Assembly (NCBI RefSeq): GCF_016427535.1
Contig: NZ_JAELXV010000002.1
Span: forward strand, 682,001-746,000
DNA length: 64,000 nucleotides
Direction: 5' to 3'
Source of the DNA: Hymenobacter sp. BT559
GTDB lineage: Bacteria > Bacteroidota > Bacteroidia > Cytophagales > Hymenobacteraceae
Shown here: positions 1 to 7,820 of the stretch, piece after piece
Numbering within the stretch: the stretch's first letter is position 1
How the letters are laid out: the number at the start of each line of letters is the position of its first letter
The notes under the pieces: generated by a model
The model's database searches: none
Told to the model about the DNA's origin: nothing
The model's input: only the letters and a program-made list of their open reading frames with translations
Position numbers and translations under genes: made by a program

Positions 1-1
1 C

Positions 2-2599
2 CGGCAGTTCCTAGGTCGCATGGACAAGCCCGACGTGGACTATATCCGGGGCATCTCGCCGGCCATCGCCATCGAGCAGAAGGTCAGCATCAAGAACAAC
101 CGCTCGACGGTGGGCACCAGCACCGAGATTTACGACTACCTCAAGTTGCTGTTTGCGCGAGTGGGCCGCACGTACTCGCCCGTGAGCGGCGAGCAAGTGC
201 GCAAGGACACGGTGGCCGACGTGGTCGATTATTTATTCAGCCTCGAAGCCGGCACGCGCGTCACCATATTGGCGCCGCTGCTGCGCACTGAGCCCGACCG
301 GCCCATGAGCAAGGAGCTGGATTTGCTCTTGCAAAAGGGCTACGCCCGCGTGGTGCTGGCCGATGGCCAAAACGCATTCATCGAAGACCTGATTGGTGAA
401 GGCAAGCCGGAGGTGGAGGGCGATGTGTCCATCCTTATCGACCGCTCCGCGGTACAGCCCGACGACGAGGACCTGCAATTCCGACTGTCCGACTCGGTGC
501 AAACGGCCTTCTTCGAGGGCCACGGCACTTGCGTTGTGAAGCTGGACGACGAGACGCGTACCTTCTCCGATAAATTTGAACTGGATGGACTGACATTTGA
601 GGAGCCGAACGTTAACTTCTTCTCCTTCAATAACTCTTACGGTGCCTGCCACACTTGCGAAGGCTTTGGCTCGGTGCTGGGTATCGATGAAGACCTAGTA
701 ATCCCAGACAAAAGCATGACCGTGTACGAGGGCGCTATTGCACCCTGGCGCACCGAAAAGCAGGGCGAGTGGCTGAAGCCGCTGCTCAAGAATGGCATCC
801 GCTTCGACTTCCCCATTCACCGCCCCTACAATGAGCTGAGCGAAGCCGAGCAGCGCTTGCTCTGGACTGGTAACAAGTACTTTGAGGGTTTGGACGCTTA
901 CTTCCGGTGGGTAAGCGAGCAGACGCATAAAATCCAGTACCGCGTGCTGCAAAGCCGCTACCGGGGCCGCACCACCTGCCCCGATTGCCGCGGCACGCGC
1001 TTGCGTAAAGACGCACAGTACGTGAGAATCGACGGCCGCAGCATTACCGATTTGGTGCTGCTGCCCATCTCCGACGCGCTCACGTTCTTCCAAAACCTGG
1101 GCCTAAGCGAGCACGAAATGGCAGTGGCCGACCGCCTGCTGGCCGAAATCACGAACCGCCTGGGCTACCTAGATAGGGTAGGTCTAGGGTACCTCACCCT
1201 CAATCGCTTGAGCAACACGCTGAGCGGTGGCGAAAGCCAGCGTATCTCATTGGCTACGTCGCTGGGCTCGGCGCTGGTGGGCTCGATGTACGTGCTCGAC
1301 GAGCCAAGCATCGGCCTGCACCCCAAGGATGCCGAGCAGCTCATTGGGGTGCTGCGCTCGCTGCAAGAGTTGGGCAACACGGTAGTGGTGGTGGAGCACG
1401 AGGAGAAAATGATGGAGGCCGCCGACCAGATTATTGACATCGGCCCCGAGGCCGGCAGTGGCGGCGGCAACCTTATGTTTCAGGGTACTTTTCCGGAGCT
1501 GATGGAGGATGAGGCGACCTACACCGGTAAGTACTTGAGCGGCAAGATGGACGTGCCGGTGCCCGCCGTGCGCCGCCCCTGGCGCAACGCGCTGGAGCTG
1601 ACCGGCGCCCGCGAAAACAACCTCAAAAACGTGAGCGTCAAGATTCCGCTGAACGTGATGACGGTAGTGACGGGCGTGTCAGGCTCGGGCAAGTCCACGC
1701 TTATTCGGCGCATTTTGGCCCCGGCCCTAATGAAGCAGCTCGGCGGTGGCGCAGGCGAAAGCACCGGCAAGTTTGACCGTTTGCTGGGCGTGAATGGGCA
1801 GGTAACGCACGTTGAGTTTGTAGACCAAAACCCCATTGGCAAGTCGTCTCGCTCGAACCCGGTGACATACGTTAAGGCCTACGATACCATTCGCACGCTG
1901 TTTTCAGAGCAGCCGCTGGCTAAGGCCCGGGGCCTGAAGCCGTCGCACTTCTCGTTCAACGTGGAGGGCGGGCGCTGCGAGGTGTGCCAGGGCGAAGGCC
2001 AGGTAAAAATCGAGATGCAGTTCATGGCCGATATTTTCCTGACCTGCGAAAGCTGCGGCGGCCATAAGTTCAAGCAGGATATTCTGGAAATCAAATTCCA
2101 GGACAAGAACATCTATGAGGTGCTCGACCTCACGGTAGAAGACGCCGTGGAGTTCTTCGCTGGCCAGCTCAAAGTAGCCGAGCGCCTGCGCCCGCTACTC
2201 GACGTGGGCCTCGGGTATATCCGCCTAGGGCAGTCGGCCAACACGCTCAGCGGCGGCGAAGCCCAGCGCGTGAAGTTGGCGAGCTTCCTCACTAAAGGCG
2301 CCACGCTGCAACAAGATAAAATCTTGTTCATCTTCGACGAGCCGAGCACCGGCCTGCACTTCCACGACATTGCCAAGCTGCTGGGCGCGCTCAACGCGCT
2401 GGTAGAGCAGGGCAATTCGGTGCTCATCATCGAGCACAACATGGACATCATTAAGTGCGCCGACTGGCTCATTGATATGGGCCCCGAAGGTGGTCTCAAC
2501 GGCGGGCACCTACTCTTCGAAGGCACACCCGAGCAACTGGTGAAGCTCAAGGATACTAACCACACGGCCCGGTTTCTGGCCGAAAAGGTGCAAGGTTAG
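2..2599 (+). CDS. uvrA: UvrA-type excinuclease ABC subunit A, 5' end cut off by window
   Basis: ATPase subunit of nucleotide excision repair, which loads UvrB onto damaged DNA. The frame is open to the window edge and reads RQFLGRMDKPDVD, the stretch that normally follows the first Walker A. The first nucleotide-binding loop (about 80-100 residues) is therefore missing only because the window starts here. Visible parts are the STVGTSTEIYDYL region, a CHTC and a CPDC pair, the first ABC signature LSGGESQR, a second Walker A GVSGSGKST, the second zinc module (CEVC...CESC), the signature LSGGEAQR and DEPSTGLH. The first zinc module looks incomplete: where E. coli UvrA has a CPIC pair, this protein reads FELDGLTFEEP, and only the later CHTC pair remains. 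Bacteroidota often carry two UvrA paralogues, and I cannot tell which this is. The family call is firm. Confidence 0.95.
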   Translation, partial: RQFLGRMDKPDVDYIRGISPAIAIEQKVSIKNNRSTVGTSTEIYDYLKLLFARVGRTYSPVSGEQVRKDTVADVVDYLFSLEAGTRVTILAPLLRTEPDRPMSKELDLLLQKGYARVVLADGQNAFIEDLIGEGKPEVEGDVSILIDRSAVQPDDEDLQFRLSDSVQTAFFEGHGTCVVKLDDETRTFSDKFELDGLTFEEPNVNFFSFNNSYGACHTCEGFGSVLGIDEDLVIPDKSMTVYEGAIAPWRTEKQGEWLKPLLKNGIRFDFPIHRPYNELSEAEQRLLWTGNKYFEGLDAYFRWVSEQTHKIQYRVLQSRYRGRTTCPDCRGTRLRKDAQYVRIDGRSITDLVLLPISDALTFFQNLGLSEHEMAVADRLLAEITNRLGYLDRVGLGYLTLNRLSNTLSGGESQRISLATSLGSALVGSMYVLDEPSIGLHPKDAEQLIGVLRSLQELGNTVVVVEHEEKMMEAADQIIDIGPEAGSGGGNLMFQGTFPELMEDEATYTGKYLSGKMDVPVPAVRRPWRNALELTGARENNLKNVSVKIPLNVMTVVTGVSGSGKSTLIRRILAPALMKQLGGGAGESTGKFDRLLGVNGQVTHVEFVDQNPIGKSSRSNPVTYVKAYDTIRTLFSEQPLAKARGLKPSHFSFNVEGGRCEVCQGEGQVKIEMQFMADIFLTCESCGGHKFKQDILEIKFQDKNIYEVLDLTVEDAVEFFAGQLKVAERLRPLLDVGLGYIRLGQSANTLSGGEAQRVKLASFLTKGATLQQDKILFIFDEPSTGLHFHDIAKLLGALNALVEQGNSVLIIEHNMDIIKCADWLIDMGPEGGLNGGHLLFEGTPEQLVKLKDTNHTARFLAEKVQG

Positions 2600-2617
2600 C
2601 GTTTATAATTCATTGCT

Positions 2618-3016
2618 ATGCATTTAGGTATCGAAGAAAAAATTGCGGTTGGCACCCCCGATACCGTTGTGGCAAGCACAGCGGTGGGGGGCGAGCGAAG
2701 CGCGATTTTTGAAGATGACGGCACCACGGGCTATCTCTACGCCGTGAGGCCTGGGGCCGACCTGGAAATACTGGATGCCTTGCACGTGTACGATGTAGCC
2801 AACGTGACCGACCGGCATATTCCGGTAAAGGTTCAACTTGTTTGGGATGAAACCTGGACTGCGGTCGTGCTGCTTATCAACGGCTATGGCCATGCGCTGT
2901 ACGATTTTCAGCGCTCGGCTGGCTTTTGTCGTAATGCTTTCCCGCCAGCTCGCAACGGGCAAACCATGAAGCGAGAGCTAACAGACGAGCTAATAGAACA
3001 GTATTTCGCAGCCTAA
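2618..3016 (+). CDS. DUF2251-like hypothetical protein
   Basis: A 132-residue soluble protein that begins 18 bp after uvrA, so it may be co-transcribed with it. There is no signal peptide and no membrane segment. The core (ALHVYDVANVTDRHIPVKVQLVWDE, written here only as landmarks ALHVYDV, NVTDR and QLVWDE, then LLINGYGHALYDF) resembles the small DUF2251 family as I remember it. No catalytic motif is evident and no function can be assigned. The start is the ATG at 2618. It is convergent with the response regulator gene that ends at 3173. Confidence 0.75.
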   Translation: MHLGIEEKIAVGTPDTVVASTAVGGERSAIFEDDGTTGYLYAVRPGADLEILDALHVYDVANVTDRHIPVKVQLVWDETWTAVVLLINGYGHALYDFQRSAGFCRNAFPPARNGQTMKRELTDELIEQYFAA

Positions 3017-3172
3017 AATATTCTATTGCTTACTAGGAGTGAGAGTAGCTACCTAGGGCAATAGGCTAGAATCTAGCGGAGATTGCCAACTAACTTGCTT
3101 AGGAGTTGCTGAGGAGCGTTTGTTGGCTTTGCAAGTGGGTATCTGACTTGGGATTCCGTTTAAAATAATCGG
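3017..3172. other. Convergent spacer without clear features
   Basis: A 156-bp spacer between two convergent genes. It holds one CCTAGG at 3052 and AT-rich stretches. I see no strong terminator hairpin here. Confidence 0.4.
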
Positions 3173-3859
3173 CTACGACACCAGCCGGTAACCTACGCCT
3201 CTGATATTGAGGATGGCCAGGCTGGGGTCGTGGCGCAGGTGCTTGCGCAGGCGCGAGATGAACACGTCCATCGAGCGGGCGTGGAAAAACGAGTCGTCGC
3301 CCCAAAGCTGCAGTAGCGTGGCCTGGCGAGCCAGCGGGTGCGGGCGGTGGCTGGCCAGCAGGCGCAGCAGTTCGCTTTCGCGGTGCGAAAGCTTGGTTAC
3401 AAGCTCGCCCTCCAGCCACAGCTCTTGCTTGTGCGGAACGAAGCTATAGCTACCTAGGGCGATGGTGGCCGGCAACTCGGCGGCAACAGGTGCCCGGCGC
3501 AACAATTCGCGTAAGCGCACAGTCAACTCTTCCAGGCTAAAGGGCTTGCGTAGGTAGTCATTACCACCCACGCCGAAGCCTTGTACCACGTCGGCGGGCT
3601 GCGACTTGGCCGTGAGAAATAGGATAGGCACTTGCTGGTTGGTGCGCCGCACCTCGGCCACGAAGGCAAAGCCATCGAGCTGCGGCAGCATAACATCGAC
3701 AATGCACAGGTCGAACGCATCGCGCTGAAAGGCGGCCAGCCCGAGCACGCCGTTGGCCGCGTGGTGCACTTGGTAGCCTTGGCGCTCTAGGCTTTCGCGC
3801 ACGATGCGGGCGAGCGGTAACTCATCCTCTAAGAGCAGCAACCGGGGCGAGGGCGACAT
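3173..3859 (-). CDS. OmpR/PhoB-family response regulator
   Basis: A 228-residue two-component regulator with an N-terminal receiver (acidic pocket LLEDE, phospho-acceptor Asp about residue 55 in CIVDVMLP, switch Lys in YLRKPF). It is followed by a winged-helix DNA-binding domain (LSHRESELLRLL, MDVFISRLRKHL, IRGVGYRL). The chosen start, ATG at 3859, gives MSPSPRLLLLED. The frame is open further upstream but that part lies inside the kinase gene. It overlaps the 3' end of the upstream kinase gene by 38 bp, so the two are translationally coupled. It probably binds the phased TTAAC repeats at 5382-5416 and thereby autoregulates; that is an inference from position and repeat geometry. Confidence 0.95.
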   Translation of the reverse strand: MSPSPRLLLLEDELPLARIVRESLERQGYQVHHAANGVLGLAAFQRDAFDLCIVDVMLPQLDGFAFVAEVRRTNQQVPILFLTAKSQPADVVQGFGVGGNDYLRKPFSLEELTVRLRELLRRAPVAAELPATIALGSYSFVPHKQELWLEGELVTKLSHRESELLRLLASHRPHPLARQATLLQLWGDDSFFHARSMDVFISRLRKHLRHDPSLAILNIRGVGYRLVS

Positions 3860-5339
3860 GGGGCGCGAGCGGAATAGTGACGGTAAACGTGGTGTGCTGG
3901 CCCTGGCTGTGCACCGCAATGGTGCCGCCGTGGTGCCGCACCACCGCCTGGGCGTAGTGCAGCCCCAGGCCGTAGCCAGGCACGTCGTGGCGGTTGCCGG
4001 TGGGCACCCGGAAGAACTTCTCGAATACTCGCCCTAGGTACTGCGGCGGAATGGCTGGGCCTTCATTGGTGAGCTGCACCACGGCGCGGCCGTCGCGCAC
4101 GCCGCCCCACAGCTGGATTTCACCACCTAGTCGGCCGTGCTTTAAGGCGTTGTCAAACAGCGTCAGCAGTACATTGGTGAGGTGCACGGCATCGCCGGCG
4201 ATGGGTAGGGGCGAGGTCGGCGCCTCGTACACTAGCGGGCTACCGGCCTGCGTCAGCCGCGGCTGCACTTGTGCTAGCACCTGCGCCAAGAGCGGCCCTA
4301 GGTCGAGGGGGCGGCGGGCGAGAGGCGGGCCAGCGTGCTCGGCCACAGCACTCTGCAAAATCTGGTCGATGAGGGCACCTAGGCGGCCCGCTTGCTGACG
4401 AATAATGCCCAAGTACTCGGCGCTGGCCTCGGGGCCAAGGTTGAACTGCTGTAGCGCCTCGGCCGCGACGCCGATGGTGGCCACGGGCGTTTTGAGCTCG
4501 TGGGTCATGTTGCTCACAAAGTCGTCTTTAAGCGCCGCCAGTCGCTCCTGGCTGAGTAGCGACTGCACAGTGTAAGCGAAGCAAAAAACCACAATGCCAA
4601 TCAGCCCCACCGAGCCCAGCAGTACGCCTTGCATGCGACGTAGGTACACGCGTTGTGGGTTCGGAAACCACGCCCGCAGCCTAGCGTCCTTTTTGCCAAA
4701 TGCGTTGGCATCTACTACGCTTGTTGCAAAAATCAGTTCCCTCGTTGGCCGCGGCCGTTGCGCCAGCGCCAGCTGAAATAGCGTTGAAATATCTCGCTCC
4801 CGCAGGGTGCGGGCATATAGCCGCCCTAGGCGCCGGGTTTGCACCGTATCGGCCTCAAAGGCAGCTACTAGCTTGTCGCCTAGGCGGCGAGTGTAATAGT
4901 AAGCCAAGCCTTCGCGCACGTTGTTGGCCACAGTGCCAGCAGTAAAATGCTCGATGAAAAAGGCCCGGCCAGCCGCATCGAGTCGCTTGGTTTTGAGTTG
5001 AAAGTCGCGGAAGCCGATGGTGTAGGGTGCTCGCTTTTCCCTCGGTAAGGGGTGCTTGTCGGCGAGCGAGAAAATAGTGTAGCCTTCGGCCGGGTCTACG
5101 TGGGCCGCAATAATAAACGCATTGGTATCGGCCAGCCAAGCCCGGCAGCGCTGAAGTAGGGCCTCCTGGCGCAGGCGGATTTCCTGGCGGTTGGCGTCGG
5201 CCAGCGCCTCGTTGGCATCGCGCCGGAAGCTGCGCAGCGCCTGCTGGTAGGCCTGGTAGTTCCAGTAGGCTTGCAGGCCCAGCAGCGCCAGCGTGCACCC
5301 GGCCATAAGGGTCACCAAAAGCTTGATTCGTCGCGTCAT
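3822..5339 (-). CDS. Membrane sensor histidine kinase
   Basis: A 505-residue inner-membrane sensor paired with the response regulator that follows. It has a membrane segment at about residues 6-24, a periplasmic sensor region of about 210 residues that I do not recognise, and a second membrane segment at about 238-260. The DHp domain has the phospho-acceptor His280 in NMTHELKTP, and the ATPase domain has an N box (FDNALKHG) and a G box (PGYGLGL). The longer frame to 5369 would start with TTG; the ATG at 5339 (MTRRIKLLVT) gives a normal N-terminus just before the first membrane segment. The upstream spacer holds four phased TTAAC motifs. Confidence 0.93.
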   Translation of the reverse strand: MTRRIKLLVTLMAGCTLALLGLQAYWNYQAYQQALRSFRRDANEALADANRQEIRLRQEALLQRCRAWLADTNAFIIAAHVDPAEGYTIFSLADKHPLPREKRAPYTIGFRDFQLKTKRLDAAGRAFFIEHFTAGTVANNVREGLAYYYTRRLGDKLVAAFEADTVQTRRLGRLYARTLRERDISTLFQLALAQRPRPTRELIFATSVVDANAFGKKDARLRAWFPNPQRVYLRRMQGVLLGSVGLIGIVVFCFAYTVQSLLSQERLAALKDDFVSNMTHELKTPVATIGVAAEALQQFNLGPEASAEYLGIIRQQAGRLGALIDQILQSAVAEHAGPPLARRPLDLGPLLAQVLAQVQPRLTQAGSPLVYEAPTSPLPIAGDAVHLTNVLLTLFDNALKHGRLGGEIQLWGGVRDGRAVVQLTNEGPAIPPQYLGRVFEKFFRVPTGNRHDVPGYGLGLHYAQAVVRHHGGTIAVHSQGQHTTFTVTIPLAPHVALAPVAALRG

Positions 5340-5381
5340 CCGGCCCGAAAGTAGCTGGCGAATAGGCAAAATACTTGAGGT

Positions 5382-5416
5382 TTAACACACCTTAACACTT
5401 CTTAACGGGTGTTAAC
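5382..5416. promoter_or_regulatory. Four TTAAC motifs with exact 10-bp period: candidate response-regulator operator
   Basis: TTAAC begins at 5382, 5392, 5402 and 5412, so it recurs once per helical turn on the same DNA face. The first two copies are TTAACAC. Direct repeats of about 10-11 bp are the usual layout of OmpR/PhoB-type binding sites. The array lies between the divergent sensor kinase gene (start 5339) and the secreted-protein gene (start 5468), and could control both. Confidence 0.6.
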
Positions 5417-5467
5417 CAAGAGCGGGGAAGCTGGCCGCGAGGTTTGCCAAACACTACCCTCACTCAC

Positions 5468-6145
5468 ATGAAAGCTTCTCTGTTTTGCCTGTTGGCCGGC
5501 TGCACTACGGCTGCCTACGCCCAGCGCCCCCCGGCCGCACCCACCACCGACAGCGTGCGGGTTACCCTTCATCTCGGTTCTGATAATGCGGAGCTACACC
5601 AACTGATGGCGCGGGTGTTGCACATCGAAAAATGGCATATCGAAGCCAGCAACCCGCAGCTGGTCGGTAAGCACTTTCACCTCACATACCAGGAGTATCG
5701 CAATGGCGTAGCCGAACCCGAAAAAGAGCTGGTCGGCGACATGAAGCAACTGCTGTCTTTCGACGCTAGCGGGCGCTTCAGCTTCGATGTTTTTGCGCAT
5801 CAGAACCCCGAGGGACAGCTAGAAACTCAGTTTCTATTTACCAAGGGCGCCACCGCCAAAACCTTTGCTGCCCAGCCCGGCAAAGGCGCCTTATACAGCC
5901 TCCGCCCCGACATTTGGCCCTATTACACGCGCCGGTCTGCGGCCCTAGCCCCTGGGCAGCAGCCTACCCAGGAGCGCAGCTTCGCCGTAGGCCAAAAGGT
6001 GCCTTTTTTAGTGTATACCCTGCCTTATGAAGAAGATGGCTGGCTGCTGTATTGCAAGCTGGCGCAAAGCAAGACCCCTGTAAGCCAGTGGTACAGTGCG
6101 TATCATATACCGCACTTTATCGTTTATAACCTAATAGTCGAGTAG
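5468..6145 (+). CDS. Secreted hypothetical protein, possible target of the adjacent two-component system
   Basis: A 225-residue protein with an N-terminal export signal (MKASLFCLLAGCTTAAYAQ), probably cleaved after AYA. An LAGC lipobox at residues 8-11 is also present but lies unusually close to the N-terminus. No known domain is recognised in the remaining 200 residues. The TTG at 5444 would put the start inside the leader; the ATG at 5468 was chosen. The gene is divergent from the sensor kinase and sits just downstream of the phased TTAAC array, so regulation by that system is likely. Confidence 0.8.
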   Translation: MKASLFCLLAGCTTAAYAQRPPAAPTTDSVRVTLHLGSDNAELHQLMARVLHIEKWHIEASNPQLVGKHFHLTYQEYRNGVAEPEKELVGDMKQLLSFDASGRFSFDVFAHQNPEGQLETQFLFTKGATAKTFAAQPGKGALYSLRPDIWPYYTRRSAALAPGQQPTQERSFAVGQKVPFLVYTLPYEEDGWLLYCKLAQSKTPVSQWYSAYHIPHFIVYNLIVE

Positions 6146-6194
6146 GCGCTTACTATAGGCGAGCCCACGATTGGGCTGCTACGCGCTCCTCATT

Positions 6195-6590
6195 ATGAAA
6201 GTAAAATATCTTGCCCTAGGTGCCGTGCTGGCGCTGCTCGGCTGGTTTGTATACGACTCGCTGAGCCAGCCCACTGGGCAGGACTTGCCGGGCAATTTTC
6301 AGGAAGTGGCCGCCTACCGCAACGAGAACAATACCGGCCCTATCACCCGCGTGTTTGCCGTGACGGTGGCTGATACGCTCTGGCGCGAAATGCGGAAGTA
6401 CGGCGACCTAGCGCCCTACACCAAGTACGGCACTACGAAAGTCTATTTCTTCCGGCAGGGCCAGCCGGCGCCCAAAACCGTGCAGCCTGGCGAGGTCAAT
6501 TTTAGCCCCGAATTCAACAAATACTGCCTGGCCAAGTACGAGAAGGAAGTGATGAGTAACGTATCCTTCAAACGCTACCCGCTGCGCTAA
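6195..6590 (+). CDS. Small membrane-anchored hypothetical protein
   Basis: A 131-residue protein with one N-terminal membrane segment (about residues 4-22, YLALGAVLALLGWFVYDSL) and a periplasmic domain of about 105 residues with no recognised fold. The start is the ATG at 6195. A TTG at 6171 would add eight residues and is less likely. It follows the preceding secreted-protein gene by 49 bp on the same strand, so the two may be co-transcribed. It is convergent with the PepSY gene, with a 1-bp gap. Confidence 0.75.
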   Translation: MKVKYLALGAVLALLGWFVYDSLSQPTGQDLPGNFQEVAAYRNENNTGPITRVFAVTVADTLWREMRKYGDLAPYTKYGTTKVYFFRQGQPAPKTVQPGEVNFSPEFNKYCLAKYEKEVMSNVSFKRYPLR

Positions 6591-6591
6591 C

Positions 6592-7722
6592 CTAGGCCGC
6601 CGCCACTGCCAGCGGCTGCTGGTGCTTTTTGCGGTTGTGCTGCCGGCCGCGCCACACCAAAAAGCCCGTAACGGGCAAGCTAGCGCAAACAAGGCTGACG
6701 GTGAACGCGATAATCTTGCCACCCAAGCCCAGGATAAGGCCGGTGTGCAAGTCGTAGTTCATATCTGCTAGCTTCTTGCCGTTGCTCTTGCTATCGTGCA
6801 GTTGAGCCATCAGCAGCTGGCCGGTGCGGGGGTGAAAGCGGTACTCGTCGCGGTGGTAGTAGTGCAAGGACTTGGCGTAAGCGGTGCACCACACGGGCAT
6901 AGCGGCGTCGGCGGTGGGGCCGATGAGCAGCATCTGGGCCTGGGGCGACTGCTGCCGTAGGTGGGCGTAGGCAATATCCACCACTGGCCTGGCAGGGCGG
7001 GCCGTGAGTAAGGTATCGACCTTGGGCTCAGCATTTTCGGCCACGATGGAGTGACCACCGTTGGCCAGCGCGCCCATGCCATCCATAAGCCACTCGTAGC
7101 TGATGGACAGACCGGTGAGCGCCAGCACCAGCCCTAGGGCACTGGCATAGAAGCCCAGCACGTTGTGCAGGTCGTAGGTACGGCGCTTGGGCGAAGCCTG
7201 CCACTTCACCGAGAAGCGCTGCTTACGGGCGGCTTTGTTGCGCGGCCACCACAACACCAGCCCGCTGACGAGCATGACCACAAACGTGATGACGGCAATG
7301 TCTACCACCCACTTGCCGATGGCAGGCGGCAGCAGCAAATACATGTGCAGATACTGCACAATGGTAAAAAAGTCGCTCTGCAGGTTCTGCACCTTCAGCA
7401 GCTGGCCGGTGTAAGGGTTCAGGAAGGCGTAGTACACTTCTTCGCCTTTGCTCAGGTACACGGCCGTCGAGCGGTCGGGGCCGTTGTAGGTAGTCCAGGA
7501 GGCCGCGAAGCCAGGCTTAGCCTGCACAGCCGTGGCCTGCAGCACCGAAGGCAGCAGCATGGGCGTGGCCTGCACTTCTACCTTACGCCAAGGCTGCGTC
7601 AGGTCCCGAATTTCGTCTTGAAACACAAACACTGCCCCCGACAGGCTCACGATGAGCACAATCAGCCCCGAGGCCAGCCCTAGCCACAGGTGCAGCTTAC
7701 CAATTGCTTTGCGGAAGGTCAT
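6592..7722 (-). CDS. PepSY-associated transmembrane protein (iron-uptake type)
   Basis: A 376-residue inner-membrane protein of the PepSY-TM family, often found beside siderophore receptors. The N-terminal helix (LHLWLGLASGLIVLIVSLSGAV) carries the typical LHxWLGL motif. Further membrane segments lie near residues 135-160, 190-210 and 335-355, and a DLHTGLILGLGGKII segment is typical of these proteins. Many members are thought to help ferric-siderophore reduction or transport; the substrate is unknown here. It lies downstream of the TonB-dependent siderophore receptor on the same strand, separated by a 98-bp spacer with a perfect inverted repeat. Confidence 0.88.
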   Translation of the reverse strand: MTFRKAIGKLHLWLGLASGLIVLIVSLSGAVFVFQDEIRDLTQPWRKVEVQATPMLLPSVLQATAVQAKPGFAASWTTYNGPDRSTAVYLSKGEEVYYAFLNPYTGQLLKVQNLQSDFFTIVQYLHMYLLLPPAIGKWVVDIAVITFVVMLVSGLVLWWPRNKAARKQRFSVKWQASPKRRTYDLHNVLGFYASALGLVLALTGLSISYEWLMDGMGALANGGHSIVAENAEPKVDTLLTARPARPVVDIAYAHLRQQSPQAQMLLIGPTADAAMPVWCTAYAKSLHYYHRDEYRFHPRTGQLLMAQLHDSKSNGKKLADMNYDLHTGLILGLGGKIIAFTVSLVCASLPVTGFLVWRGRQHNRKKHQQPLAVAAA

Positions 7723-7731
7723 AGTTCTATA

Positions 7732-7810
7732 AGCTGTTAGCCGTTGGCTGCTAGCTAGTGGCTTTTCCGAATAGCGGAGGCCAACAGCTAGCAGCCAACG
7801 GCTAACAGCT
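7732..7810. repeat. Perfect 25-bp inverted repeat between receptor and PepSY gene
   Basis: Arms at 7732-7756 and 7786-7810 are exact reverse complements around a 29-bp loop. The arm starts AGCTGTTAGCCGTTGGC. There is no U-run, so it is not a plain intrinsic terminator. It could be a mobile-repeat remnant or an mRNA-stabilising hairpin between two co-oriented genes. Confidence 0.85.
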
Positions 7811-7820
7811 AAAGTTAAGA

